Numbered from the stretch's first letter, positions 15,292 through 24,031 are shown. The stretch: 39,686 nucleotides of DNA from Flavobacteriales bacterium (GCA_020435415.1 JAGQZQ010000024.1:1-39686), one strand, 5' to 3'. Notes: generated by a model not told the origin, from the letters alone. Numbers and translations: made by a program.

Positions 15292-15879
15292 TTACTTCTC
15301 TTCCCACCTGGTAAAGGTGTCAATCGGTCGTCTTTGGCTTTTTGGCCATTCTCCTTCCGGATATCCGATATAAAGAAACCCCAGGCACTTGTCTTTGTCA
15401 CTCAGTCCAAGAAATGCTTTCATTCCATCGGTGTAGGTAAATCCGCCGGAACTCCAATAGGCCCCGATACCATAGGCTGTAGCCGTCAGCATCATATTCT
15501 GGACAGCGCAAGCCACTGCTTCTACCTCTTCAACCTCCGGAATTTTCTCAATATCCTGTCGCTTCATGGTTATCGCAATCACTGCAGATGCACACAAAGG
15601 GCGTTCTCCCAGCTGATTAAACTTGGCTTCCACAAATGAATCCGGAGATGTTGTCTTCTTATAGGTCTGCTGTTGATAATCCGCAAATTTCCTTCTTCCT
15701 TCTTCGGTAAAAACCACGAAATGCCATGGTTGGGTCATGCCATGAGTAGGTGCCCAACGCGCATTCTCAAGCATATTCTCAATGATCTCCCGATGGACTG
15801 TTCGCGTACTGAAATTTTCGGGTTTTATTGAACGGCGTTCGCGGATCACGCCGTTGATTTCCGACAAGTTGTATTTCAT
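15292..15879 (-). CDS. Nitroreductase family FMN oxidoreductase (YdjA-like)
   Basis: 195 residues from ATG 15879. That start was preferred over ATG 15888 because it forms an ATGA overlap with the stop of the upstream thioredoxin-like gene. The protein begins MKYNLSEINGVIRERRSIKP; the RRS motif binds FMN phosphate, and ARWAPTHGMTQPWHFVVF and IGYPEGEWPKSQRRP are typical of compact YdjA-type nitroreductases. The family uses NAD(P)H to reduce nitro, quinone or enone compounds in the cytoplasm. It is the last gene of a clpS - thioredoxin-like - nitroreductase transcript, which suggests a redox or stress role. Confidence 0.9.
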   Translation of the reverse strand: MKYNLSEINGVIRERRSIKPENFSTRTVHREIIENMLENARWAPTHGMTQPWHFVVFTEEGRRKFADYQQQTYKKTTSPDSFVEAKFNQLGERPLCASAVIAITMKRQDIEKIPEVEEVEAVACAVQNMMLTATAYGIGAYWSSGGFTYTDGMKAFLGLSDKDKCLGFLYIGYPEGEWPKSQRRPIDTFTRWEEK

Positions 15880-16433
15880 TCCTTCCACTTAATACTACAA
15901 CCAATACTGGGATATTGACTGCCATCCAAAGATTCTCCATTGACGATTTTGTCCAGCACCTTTCTCATATCCGCGCCGGTCAGCGGCTTTCCGTTACCTG
16001 GGGTAGATTCATCCAGACGTCCCCTGTATACACATACCAGTTGGCTGTCAAATACCGCAAAATCAGGGGTACAAGCTGCCTGGTAAGCTCGGGCAACATC
16101 CTGACTTTCATCGTACAAATAGGGAAACGGGAAATTCATTGAAACAGCAAGGTCCTGCATTTTATCCGGCGAGTCATCCGGATAACGGCTTACATCGTTG
16201 CTGCTGATGGCGATAAGGTTTACACCCTTCGCCTTATAATCATTTCCAAGGGCTATGAGTTCGGGTAAGACATGCTTGACATACGGACAATGGTTGCATA
16301 TGAACATCAGCACCGTAGCCCGTTCTCCTTTGATATCGGATAATGTCACTGGCTTTCCGCTGACCACTTCCGGCAGGGAAAACGCTTTTGCCTTGAATCC
16401 TAGAGGGATGGGAATTGTTTCAAGCGCAGGCAT
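15876..16433 (-). CDS. Thioredoxin-fold protein of the peroxiredoxin-like PRX_like1 type
   Basis: 185 residues, no signal peptide. The strand VLMFICNHCPYVKHV (41-55) carries Cys46 and Cys49 in a CNHCP arrangement, followed by LIAISSNDVSRYPDDSP and YQAACTPDFAVFDSQ. This set is characteristic of the AhpC/TSA-like thioredoxin-family proteins with the NHCPYV signature. The domain could reduce disulphides or peroxides; the substrate is unknown. It starts 7 nt after the clpS stop and overlaps the nitroreductase start by 4 nt, so all three are probably co-translated. Confidence 0.88.
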   Translation of the reverse strand: MPALETIPIPLGFKAKAFSLPEVVSGKPVTLSDIKGERATVLMFICNHCPYVKHVLPELIALGNDYKAKGVNLIAISSNDVSRYPDDSPDKMQDLAVSMNFPFPYLYDESQDVARAYQAACTPDFAVFDSQLVCVYRGRLDESTPGNGKPLTGADMRKVLDKIVNGESLDGSQYPSIGCSIKWKE

Positions 16434-16439
16434 GGAAGA

Positions 16440-16721
16440 TCACTTGACCTCCAATACCGCATCAATTCCCCGATCAATCAGTGCATCACGCATGGGTTTC
16501 AGCTTACGCTTCTCACCTTCCTTTACGGAGGCTTTGCCCTTGTGGTGAATGATAAATGCACATTGCTCCGCCTGAATCTGGTCGTGGCCGCATATTTCTA
16601 CGAGCGACTCTATAACCCAGTCGAATGTATTCACCTCATCATTGTAAACAATCAGGCTGGATACATCATTCAGCACCTCCAGAATATCCAGGCTTTCGTC
16701 AAATTGTGTTCTGTGCGTCAT
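16440..16721 (-). CDS. clpS: ATP-dependent Clp protease adaptor ClpS
   Basis: 93 residues, usual ClpS length. The core motif LIVYNDEVNTFDWVIESL (23-40) contains the Asn-Asp pair (27-28) that holds the alpha-amino group of N-degrons, and AEQCAFIIHHKGKASVKEG supplies the His of the binding pocket and the ClpA/ClpC-docking surface. ClpS delivers proteins with bulky hydrophobic N-terminal residues to ClpAP or ClpCP. The canonical NDD is NDE here, as is usual for Bacteroidota-like ClpS. An exact -7 box lies upstream at 16744-16751. It heads the transcript with the thioredoxin-like and nitroreductase genes. Confidence 0.92.
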   Translation of the reverse strand: MTHRTQFDESLDILEVLNDVSSLIVYNDEVNTFDWVIESLVEICGHDQIQAEQCAFIIHHKGKASVKEGEKRKLKPMRDALIDRGIDAVLEVK

Positions 16722-16743
16722 GGATGCGATGGTTTGGACGTTT

Positions 16744-16751
16744 CAAAATTA
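16744..16751 (-). promoter_or_regulatory. TAnnTTTG -7 box of clpS
   Basis: TAATTTTG on the minus strand, 22 bp before ATG 16721. An exact match to the consensus in an AT-rich spacer. Confidence 0.5.
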
Positions 16752-16825
16752 ACCAATTTTTAATACAATAAAAGCGAATCACTTAAAAGATTGCTCCCTG
16801 ATCATATGATCCGGGGTACTAAAAA

Positions 16826-17500
16826 CTACTTTATTTCCGCGGTTTCAGACACCGCCTCATTGATAAAGTCGTTCAATGGCTTCATTCCTTTATAATATTG
16901 TAATGCGTTCTTTACAAAATCCTTTTCCAGCATCTCCTTTTCCCCGAAAGCGCGTACCATCAGGAAACTTTTATACTTTAAATAAGATGCCATCGGATGG
17001 TCTTGCTGGTATCCCTTGGGAACTCTTTTGAGTTGGTCTCCTTTCAGTTCTCCGAACATCTTCTTGAAAGAAGTGCTCTCCGCAATAGTTGTAAAACGCC
17101 CGGGATCTGAATCAATGGCCTGTCTTACCGCCGATAACGCATGAGGTTCAGCCATATAGAGCCCACCTGCCACGAAACACTCTCCCGGTTCAATATGCAG
17201 GTAATATCCCGCTCGTGCATGCTGGCTTTCTTTGGGTTGCAACCGGGCACCGAAATTGGTTTTATACGGACTCTTATCCTTAGAAAACCGAACATCCCGG
17301 TGAATCCGGAACAACGCTTTTGACGGAGCGATACCTATCACATGCTCATCAAAAGTGGCAATACCGTTAAGGAGGTCAGCCACCAGGTCCGTCACATTGG
17401 CTTTCGCCTTTTCATAAACAGTCCGGTTGGCTTCAAACCAATCCTTATTATTGTTCTTGTCCAGGTCACTCAGGAACCGGAGCGTTTCACGTAATAACAT
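16826..17500 (-). CDS. DUF2461 family protein
   Basis: 224 residues from ATG 17500, which begins MLLRETLRFLSDLDKNNNKD and matches the conserved N-terminus; the frame stays open upstream to ATG 17548 but those residues look unlike the family. Diagnostic segments are NNNKDWFEANRTVYEKAK, LFRIHRDVRFSKDKSPYKTN and GYYLHIEPGECFVAGGLY, all standard in DUF2461 (TIGR02453) proteins. The family is widespread in Bacteroidota and fungi, but its biochemical activity is not established to my knowledge. It is separated from clpS by 104 bp and probably has its own promoter. Confidence 0.9.
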   Translation of the reverse strand: MLLRETLRFLSDLDKNNNKDWFEANRTVYEKAKANVTDLVADLLNGIATFDEHVIGIAPSKALFRIHRDVRFSKDKSPYKTNFGARLQPKESQHARAGYYLHIEPGECFVAGGLYMAEPHALSAVRQAIDSDPGRFTTIAESTSFKKMFGELKGDQLKRVPKGYQQDHPMASYLKYKSFLMVRAFGEKEMLEKDFVKNALQYYKGMKPLNDFINEAVSETAEIK

Positions 17501-17667
17501 AAAGGAAAATAGTTGCGAATGGCAACCTTTCTCACCCAACATGCCCATGTGGGTTCATTCACCATCCGTTTCACCAATATAAGAATTCTTTCCGAGTCAA
17601 CAATGAAGATACCCATTAGGTTTATATTATTTACGTAATATTGTTGGTGAAAACCAGCACCATCGCT

Positions 17668-18435
17668 GTGAAATCCAACCGGGTAAAAATATTATTCCTA
17701 CTGCCCGCTCTCTTATGCGGATTTGCATGGACTTTTTCAATTGAAAATCCGGATGCCAAAGAAATCATCCGGCGTGCCGAAGACAAACTGCGTGGCACCA
17801 GCAGTGAGGCTTCCATGTCCATGACTATTGTCAGGCCCAAATGGGAACGTACGCTGGATTTCAAAACATGGTCGAAAGGCACGGAACTTGCCATGATTCT
17901 AATAACCGGACCGGCAAGAGACAAGGGCACGGCCTTCTTGAAAAAAGGCAAAGAAGTATGGAACTGGCAACCGTCCATCGAACGTACCATTAAACTACCG
18001 CCATCCATGATGATGCAGTCCTGGATGGGGTCCGATTTCACCAATGATGATCTGGTCAAAGAATCTTCCACAGTTACCGATTACACCCACAAGCTTCTTA
18101 AGGATACCACCATTCAGAATCGCCCCTGCTGGACCCTGGAATTAATTCCTAAGGAAGATGCCGCCGTGGTGTGGGGCAAGGTGATCGTAATGATCGACAA
18201 GAAGGACTATATCCAGATGCGTGGCGAATTCTATGACGAGGATCTTTACCTCGTAAACATCATGCAAGCCGGGGACATCGGAATGCTTGACGGTAAAATG
18301 CTGGCAAAAAAGGTGGAAATGATCCCCGTGGACAAAAAAGGACATAAGACAGTTATTGAATACCACTCCCTTGTCTTCAACAAAGAATATCCCGACGAAT
18401 TCTTTTCGGTAAGACAATTAAAAGATCTCCGCTGA
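17668..18435 (+). CDS. LolA-like periplasmic 'outer membrane lipoprotein-sorting' protein (PF17131 type)
   Basis: The frame lacks an ATG until about residue 58 of the longest reading. A GTG at 17668 gives the signal peptide (V/M)KSNRVKILFLLPALLCGFA; a TTG at 17641 is the alternative. The mature protein has the half-barrel LolA-like pattern: MSMTIVRPKWERTLDFKTWS, MILITGPARDKGTAFLKKGK, WNWQPSIERTIKLPPSMMM, WMGSDFTNDDLVKES and LIPKEDAAVVWGKVIVMIDK. The WxGSDFTNDD segment is a signature of this family. Such proteins carry lipids or lipoproteins across the periplasm. It is the first gene of a five-gene operon with two FtsX-type permeases, an ATPase and a barrel, with only 1 nt to the next gene. 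Confidence 0.85.
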   Translation: MKSNRVKILFLLPALLCGFAWTFSIENPDAKEIIRRAEDKLRGTSSEASMSMTIVRPKWERTLDFKTWSKGTELAMILITGPARDKGTAFLKKGKEVWNWQPSIERTIKLPPSMMMQSWMGSDFTNDDLVKESSTVTDYTHKLLKDTTIQNRPCWTLELIPKEDAAVVWGKVIVMIDKKDYIQMRGEFYDEDLYLVNIMQAGDIGMLDGKMLAKKVEMIPVDKKGHKTVIEYHSLVFNKEYPDEFFSVRQLKDLR

Positions 18436-18436
18436 T

Positions 18437-19651
18437 ATGACCTCCCGCCTGGCCTGGAGAAACCTGTGGAGAAACAAACGGCGATCCGCAATCACCATGG
18501 CCATGGTATTCCTGGCAGTCATTCTTTCTTCTCTGATGATGAGCCTCAAGGATGGAATCTATGACAACATGATCTCTTCCACCATGGGCACCTTCACCGG
18601 CTATGCCCAGGTGCATGCAAAAGGATACTGGGACGACAAGAGCCTTGACCTCAGTCTCGCGTTGTCTGATGAACAGCAACAGAAATTACTCAGTCACCCC
18701 AATGTAACCGGCTTACTACCCAGAATCCAGACAGGCGTTTTGGCCGCATCAGATAGCATCACCCGGTTTTCCATGGTGGTTGGCATCAACCCGGAGCTTG
18801 AAGAAGAAAATGCCCAGCTCTCTGAACGTGTATCCACAGGATCTTACCTCACATCGGAAGATCAAGCCATACTGGTAGGCGCCGGTCTTGCCGATTACCT
18901 GGAAGTGACCGCCGGGGATACCCTGGTGATGCTCGGACAAGGCTACCACGGCGCCAATGCTGCGGGAAAGTATGTCATCAAAGGATTGATCCACTTCGGC
19001 TCCCCCGAACTAAGCAATCGCCTGATCATCCTCCCCATCAAAGAAGCACAATGGCTTTTCAATATGGAGGGGTTGAATACCGGAATGATCATTCGTCTCA
19101 GGAATCCCGACAAGGTCGAGAAAACATGCCGGGAACTGGCAGGTTCCCTTGGACATGAACTGGAGATCATGTCATGGCAGGATATGAACCCGGAGCTTGT
19201 CCGCATGATCGAAACCGATACCATTGAAGGTTATGTATTCATGGTCATATTATACATCGTGATCTCATTCGGGTTGTTCGGGACCATGTTGATGATGCTC
19301 GCAGAAAGAAGCCATGAATTCGGTGTACTCGTAGCCATAGGTATGAGACGCATTCGCCTGGCAACCATGGTCTGGATGGAAATGTGCATCCTGTCGGTCA
19401 TGGGTGCCATTGCGGGGATGGTTGGAGCGGTACCTGTTTGTGCCTGGTTCTATTATAACCCCATATCCCTGGGTGACGAAATGAAGGATATGGTGGAAGA
19501 ATACGGAATAGAAGCGGTGATCCAATCATCCATAAACCCGACCATTTTTCTCCAGCATGGGGTCATTGTTTTCTTTCTGTCGACATTGATTGCCATCTAC
19601 CCACTGATAAAACTTAGCGGCCTGAGTGCCATTAAAGCAATGAAAAGCTGA
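18437..19651 (+). CDS. FtsX/LolC-type ABC transporter permease 1
   Basis: 404 residues with the FtsX/MacB/LolC topology: one N-terminal membrane segment (about 19-37, ITMAMVFLAVILSSLMMSL), a periplasmic domain of about 220 residues and three C-terminal segments near 264-286, 316-338 and 375-392. The N-terminal LAWRNLWRNKRRS is a common amphipathic lead of these permeases, and MLAERSHEFGVLVAIGMRR is the coupling-helix region that touches the ATPase. These type VII ABC systems act as mechanotransmitters or extract lipids and lipoproteins from the outer leaflet of the inner membrane. Stop and next start share a base (TGATG), so the two permeases are co-translated and probably form a heterodimer. 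Confidence 0.92.
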   Translation: MTSRLAWRNLWRNKRRSAITMAMVFLAVILSSLMMSLKDGIYDNMISSTMGTFTGYAQVHAKGYWDDKSLDLSLALSDEQQQKLLSHPNVTGLLPRIQTGVLAASDSITRFSMVVGINPELEEENAQLSERVSTGSYLTSEDQAILVGAGLADYLEVTAGDTLVMLGQGYHGANAAGKYVIKGLIHFGSPELSNRLIILPIKEAQWLFNMEGLNTGMIIRLRNPDKVEKTCRELAGSLGHELEIMSWQDMNPELVRMIETDTIEGYVFMVILYIVISFGLFGTMLMMLAERSHEFGVLVAIGMRRIRLATMVWMEMCILSVMGAIAGMVGAVPVCAWFYYNPISLGDEMKDMVEEYGIEAVIQSSINPTIFLQHGVIVFFLSTLIAIYPLIKLSGLSAIKAMKS

Positions 19652-20859
19652 TGATCATTCGTATCGCCTGGAAGAATATATGGCGGCAGCGTATCCGCAG
19701 TCTGGTGGTGATCATAGCCATTGCCATCGGGCTTTGGGCTGGACTCTTCGTCTCGGCCTTTGTTCGCGGTATGATGTCACAAAAGATCCGCAATGTGGTG
19801 GACCTGGAACTGGCGCACGTGCAAATCCATCACCCTGACTTCTCAGAAGACATGCTCGCCCGATTTACCATTCCTGGTGAAGACAGTATTATCTCAAGAA
19901 TATCAAAGGACAAGCGCATAAAAGCCTGGTCTGAACGCGCCATGGTAAATGTCATGATGGCTACAGGAAATTATTCGGGTGGAATCAAAGTAACAGGCAT
20001 CAATCCTGAACAGGAAAGTAAAATAACCATTCTCTCTAAACACGTTGTTGAGGGAACTTACTTTGATACCGATAAGCGCAATACCATTCTGATCAGCAAA
20101 AAGACAGCCGAAAAATATCACGCTGAGCTTCGCTCTAAAATGGTACTCCAATTTCAGGACAAAGACAGGAATATTGTGAGTGCTGCATTCCGTGTTTGTG
20201 GCATTTACGACTCAGGCAATCCCATGTATGACCAGGCCAATGCTTTTGTCAGATTGGAAGACCTGCAACGGCATCTGAATATCGGTCATGGTATCCATGA
20301 GATAGGAATCATGGCCGTAGATCATGATCTTGCCGAGCCACTAGCCAAGGATTATAGCAGTGCATTTCCGAGGCTTGATGTTGCGGCCTGGCTGGACCTC
20401 AGCACCGGCATGAGGCTGATGATCACAGCCATGGACACCTATATGTTCTACATCGTAGGTATTATTTTACTGGCCCTGTTATTCAGCATTGTGAACACGA
20501 TGTTGATGGCTGTACTTGAAAGGGTACGTGAGATTGGTATGTTAATGGCGATAGGTATGACAAGGCGCAGGGTATTTTCTATGATCATGCTGGAAACGGT
20601 ATTCCTTTCCCTCACCGGCGGACCGGCAGGCGTCTTACTTGCATGGTCAACTATTACCTGGTATGGGAAATACGGCTTCAATGTGCCCGGAGCGGCTTAT
20701 GGAGACTTTGGTTTTTCAAACACGATCTACCCCTCGCTGAACGGAGGAAGTTATATCGACGTAACCATCATGGTACTTGTCATGTCCATCTTTGCAGCGG
20801 TATATCCTGCGATCAAGGCATTGAAACTAAAACCCGTGGAAGCGCTGAGAAAAATATAA
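19651..20859 (+). CDS. FtsX/LolC-type ABC transporter permease 2
   Basis: 402 residues, same topology as permease 1: first membrane segment about 16-36 (VVIIAIAIGLWAGLFVSAF), periplasmic domain, then segments near 264-287, 312-334 and 371-391. It opens IRIAWKNIWRQRIRS, and the coupling region reads VLERVREIGMLMAIGMTRRR. Sequence divergence from permease 1 indicates an old duplication and fits a heterodimeric transporter as in LolCE. It lies between permease 1 (1-nt overlap) and the ATPase (6-nt gap). Confidence 0.92.
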   Translation: MIIRIAWKNIWRQRIRSLVVIIAIAIGLWAGLFVSAFVRGMMSQKIRNVVDLELAHVQIHHPDFSEDMLARFTIPGEDSIISRISKDKRIKAWSERAMVNVMMATGNYSGGIKVTGINPEQESKITILSKHVVEGTYFDTDKRNTILISKKTAEKYHAELRSKMVLQFQDKDRNIVSAAFRVCGIYDSGNPMYDQANAFVRLEDLQRHLNIGHGIHEIGIMAVDHDLAEPLAKDYSSAFPRLDVAAWLDLSTGMRLMITAMDTYMFYIVGIILLALLFSIVNTMLMAVLERVREIGMLMAIGMTRRRVFSMIMLETVFLSLTGGPAGVLLAWSTITWYGKYGFNVPGAAYGDFGFSNTIYPSLNGGSYIDVTIMVLVMSIFAAVYPAIKALKLKPVEALRKI

Positions 20860-20865
20860 TGTGAC

Positions 20866-21555
20866 ATGCATATTATTGAAACAACCCAACTAAAAAAGGT
20901 CTACGAAGGTCCTGTACCCGTTTACGCGGTAAACGATGTGAACCTGACGTTTGATGCCGGTGAGTTCACCGCCATTGTCGGACCTTCCGGAAGCGGAAAA
21001 ACAACACTGCTGAATCTGATTGGCGGTCTGGATCGCCCAACCTCAGGAGACATCACCGTTGCCGGTACGATCATGAATGAATTATCCGAAAATGAATTAA
21101 TCCGGTTCCGGCTTCACAATATTGGTTTCGTGTTTCAGTCCTACAATCTTATTCCGGTGCTTACCGCAAGGGAAAATGCCGAATTCACCATGCTCTTACA
21201 GAAGCACCCGAAAAAAGAAAGACTGGAGCGGGTTGATCAACTATTAAAGGAAGTGGGACTTGCAGATCAGGCCTATAAAACTCCAGGCGCCTTATCCGGA
21301 GGGCAACAACAAAGGGTGGCTGTGGTACGTGCGCTGGCACCGAAGCCCAGGTTTGTTCTGGCTGATGAACCCACCGCCAACCTGGACGGGCATTCAGCAG
21401 AAAACCTACTCGACATCATGCTTAAACTGAACCGTGAAGAAAATGTCACCTTCATCTTCTCCACCCATGACAACCGTGTTATTGAACGAGCCCGGCGCGT
21501 GATCACACTTGAAGACGGAAAGATCGTATCGGATGAGGTCCGGAACAAACAATAG
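20866..21555 (+). CDS. LolD/MacB-type ABC transporter ATP-binding protein
   Basis: 229 residues, a single nucleotide-binding domain. Visible motifs are Walker A GPSGSGKTT (39-47), Q-loop FVFQSYNLIPVLT (Gln91), signature LSGGQQQRVAV (143-153), Walker B VLADEPTANLD (Asp167, Glu168) and the H-loop FSTHD. The motif set and length match the LolD/MacB ATPase group that pairs with FtsX-type permeases. It powers the transporter on the cytoplasmic face. Its last 23 bp overlap the start of the barrel gene, supporting one transcript for the whole module. Confidence 0.95.
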   Translation: MHIIETTQLKKVYEGPVPVYAVNDVNLTFDAGEFTAIVGPSGSGKTTLLNLIGGLDRPTSGDITVAGTIMNELSENELIRFRLHNIGFVFQSYNLIPVLTARENAEFTMLLQKHPKKERLERVDQLLKEVGLADQAYKTPGALSGGQQQRVAVVRALAPKPRFVLADEPTANLDGHSAENLLDIMLKLNREENVTFIFSTHDNRVIERARRVITLEDGKIVSDEVRNKQ

Positions 21556-22705
21556 ACGCATCCTTATCATCCTTCTGGTGTTCTGGTGCACAGTCGCAAC
21601 CGCACAGGACAGTGTACCCGCCATCTCATACACCGTACGAGGATATGTAAAGGACCTCGTAACAATTAATCTGTATCAGCCGGGTGTGAATATCCCGGTG
21701 GATAACCTGATCCATAACCGGTTTAACTTCAAAGCTTATTATAAAAAATCCTTCAAAGGGGTGCTGGAAGTGAGGAACCGATTATTTGTGGGAAACACGG
21801 TAAAGGCAAATCCACAGCTTGCCGCTTTTGTAGATGATGAATGGCCCAACCAACTTGACATGTCGGCAACATGGGATCATCATCCTGACTGGGTGGCACA
21901 ATGCAGGATTGACCGGTTATACCTGAACTGGGAAAAAGGAAAGATAGAAGTAACCGCCGGACGACAACGAATTAACTGGGGCATGGCACTAGCCTGGAAT
22001 CCCAATGATATCTTCAATGCCTATTCATTTTTTGATTTTGATTATGAGGAGCGACCGGGAAGCGACGCCATCAGGGCTCAATACTACCTCGGGCAGGTTT
22101 CACGGATTGAAGTGGCCGCTCGCCCGGGAACCAAAGGCCGCGGGAGCACTGCCGCAGGACTGTGGCGTACAAATCGCTGGGGATACGACTTTCAGGCCCT
22201 TGCCGGTATCAGCGAACACCATGTCGTTTGGGGAGGTGCCTGGGCCGGTAATATCAAAACCTCAGGCTTCAAGGGGGAATTCAGTTTCTTTTACCCCTTC
22301 ACTGCTGCCGACGGTAAATTCACTTCTGTCGTCACCATCATGGGGGACCTTACATTGAAGAATGGTCTCTATCTGGCGGGAGGCGCACTCTACCAAAGCA
22401 CAGGGACTGCAAAATTTAACAACCAGAATCTACTGGCGTATCAGGTTTCCGCCCGAAGCCTGTCACCATTTCGACTTACAACCATGGTCCAGGCCATGGT
22501 TACTTTTCACCCGCTGGTATCGGGAGGTTTATCGTTGATGTATGCACCTACCGGACATGTATTCTTCTTCAACCCCACGGTATCGTGGTCCATGCGTCCC
22601 AACCTGGATCTGAGCCTTGTCGGTCAAACCGTTTACTACAACCCCGGCGATCAGTTTCATAAGGGTGCAAAGTATCTGTTTGTCCGTGTGAAGTATAGTT
22701 TCTGA
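21533..22705 (+). CDS. Outer-membrane beta-barrel protein of the LolA-like/ABC module
   Basis: ATG 21533 (over ATG 21509) gives a signal peptide MRSGTNNRRILIILLVFWCT ending VATAQD. The mature ~365 residues are rich in alternating strands with aromatic girdles: VRGYVKDLVTINLY, FNFKAYYKKSF, LYLNWEKGKIEVTAGRQRI, SFFDFDYEERPGSDAIRAQ, VTIMGDLTLKNGLYLAGG, and a terminal KYLFVRVKYSF ending in Phe, typical of outer-membrane barrels. The GRQRINWG segment recalls barrels of the DUF1302 type that travel with LolA-like proteins and RND/MMPL exporters; that similarity is my inference. It would supply the outer-membrane end of the system encoded by the four preceding genes. Confidence 0.78.
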   Translation: MRSGTNNRRILIILLVFWCTVATAQDSVPAISYTVRGYVKDLVTINLYQPGVNIPVDNLIHNRFNFKAYYKKSFKGVLEVRNRLFVGNTVKANPQLAAFVDDEWPNQLDMSATWDHHPDWVAQCRIDRLYLNWEKGKIEVTAGRQRINWGMALAWNPNDIFNAYSFFDFDYEERPGSDAIRAQYYLGQVSRIEVAARPGTKGRGSTAAGLWRTNRWGYDFQALAGISEHHVVWGGAWAGNIKTSGFKGEFSFFYPFTAADGKFTSVVTIMGDLTLKNGLYLAGGALYQSTGTAKFNNQNLLAYQVSARSLSPFRLTTMVQAMVTFHPLVSGGLSLMYAPTGHVFFFNPTVSWSMRPNLDLSLVGQTVYYNPGDQFHKGAKYLFVRVKYSF

Positions 22706-22774
22706 TCAAACAGATCCTGAGAGATTAGACATTAGAAGACCTTCTGAACCTTCCTTGCTAACAGAAAACCGCAA

Positions 22775-22812
22775 TAAAAAAGGGGTGCCTTCCAATGAAG
22801 ACACCCCTTCGG
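22775..22812 (-). terminator. Rho-independent terminator of the 22833-23888 gene
   Basis: On the minus strand, AAGGGGTGTCTTC pairs with GAAGGCACCCCTT (one mismatch, ATTG loop), followed by a run of T. It lies just past the stop at 22833. It could also stop plus-strand transcripts of the barrel gene. Confidence 0.8.
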
Positions 22813-22832
22813 ATTTCTCACTCACCTATGTC

Positions 22833-23888
22833 TTAGTTTTTCACGAGCCTTGTTCTTGCTCGATTTCCGTTCTGTTCCACTTCTACAATGTACATTCCGT
22901 TTGCATAAGAGGTCAGATCAACTTCCGCCAATTGACCTTGCACGGTCATCGCCTTCAACACCTGCCCCTGAAGGTTCATCAGTCGCAAGGTATAATCATT
23001 GCGTTCCAACTGAACCATGACCCTGTCGGCAGCCGGATTCGGAAACAATCCCAAAGAGGCTCTGAGTTGATCATCATCACCGATACCGGCACTGCAATCA
23101 TAATGGAACTCTTGTGTGGTTACCCGGCTGTCAAAAACACCGGGAAGAGTTTGACGGGTGATAACCTCCTGATTACTCGCATAGGTATAAGCATACTGCA
23201 GGGCCTTTGTTCCGGCAGGGCCGAGTACTTCCGCATTATCAAAGGTGATGGTCAGGATGTTATTGGTATTGTAGAATGAGATCATGTCCGGCCCTTCTGT
23301 CACATACATCAATCGCTCTACATTCTTATATCCATCCATAGACGCACTCAACTCCAGTGTATCCGGTCCATTGCCCAGGTCTGCCACGAGATCGAGCTTT
23401 GATATGTTACCCCCACTCCACTGGATATTCTGAAACGAGGCCATGAATCCTTCCGGACTGCCTGAAATAGCAGTAGCATCGAGTAAAACAGCCGTCAGAT
23501 TCGCTGAACCATCATAGGTCATATTATGCGCCATGGTCCAGGGCGAACCGTTGTCACCGGCTACATGTATCCTGCTGATCTTGTTGCTTCCGTTATATGA
23601 AATCGTTGAAGTTTGCCTTGGGCTGGTATTTCCCACATCCATGCGGTATACGTTCACCAATCTGTTGCTACCGTCATATTTCAGGCTATCATAGCTGTTA
23701 TAGGAGGTCTGACCGGAATCCACCATAAACACACGGGATATCCTTCCTGATCCGTCATATTCATAGCTCTCATAACGTGTCTGATCCTCTCCGGCTATGA
23801 TCGAATCGGTGAGTAGCTTACACTGTGCAGAGGCTGCAGAAGCAAAAAAGGTGGCTGAGATAATAAGGAGTAGCGGTTTTCTCATCAT
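22833..23888 (-). CDS. Secreted YD/RHS-like repeat protein with T9SS sorting domain
   Basis: ATG 23888 gives the signal peptide MMRKPLLLIISATFFASAAS before AQCKLL; the frame is open to 23966 but those residues lack signal-peptide character. Residues about 30-230 hold repeated YDGSGRISRVFMVD / YDGSNRLVNVYRMD / YNGSNKISRIHVA units, similar to RHS/YD-type beta repeats. After the short linker GIGDDDQLR, the C-terminal ~75 residues (LGLFPNPAADRVMVQLE, ANGMYIVEVEQNG, TRLVKN) are a classic type IX secretion type A sorting domain. It should be surface-attached or secreted. Function is unknown. The conserved DDDQ linker is common before such sorting domains. Confidence 0.88.
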   Translation of the reverse strand: MMRKPLLLIISATFFASAASAQCKLLTDSIIAGEDQTRYESYEYDGSGRISRVFMVDSGQTSYNSYDSLKYDGSNRLVNVYRMDVGNTSPRQTSTISYNGSNKISRIHVAGDNGSPWTMAHNMTYDGSANLTAVLLDATAISGSPEGFMASFQNIQWSGGNISKLDLVADLGNGPDTLELSASMDGYKNVERLMYVTEGPDMISFYNTNNILTITFDNAEVLGPAGTKALQYAYTYASNQEVITRQTLPGVFDSRVTTQEFHYDCSAGIGDDDQLRASLGLFPNPAADRVMVQLERNDYTLRLMNLQGQVLKAMTVQGQLAEVDLTSYANGMYIVEVEQNGNRARTRLVKN

Positions 23889-23991
23889 ATTAATTTTAGT
23901 GAATGTTCTATGAGTTGCCCCTTTGTACGAACGAATACCCTTAGGGTTTTGCACAATCCCGTTCATCCGGCGAAACCTCTGCCATCACCGT

Positions 23992-24031
23992 AAAAAAAAC
24001 CGGTGCAGGTCATGTGACAGACTTGCACCGG
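23992..24031 (-). terminator. Rho-independent terminator of the 24060-24911 gene
   Basis: On the minus strand a long stem starting CCGGTGCA and closing TGCACCGG is followed by eight T residues (23999-23992). It lies 29 bp after the stop codon of the coiled-coil lipoprotein gene. Confidence 0.85.
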
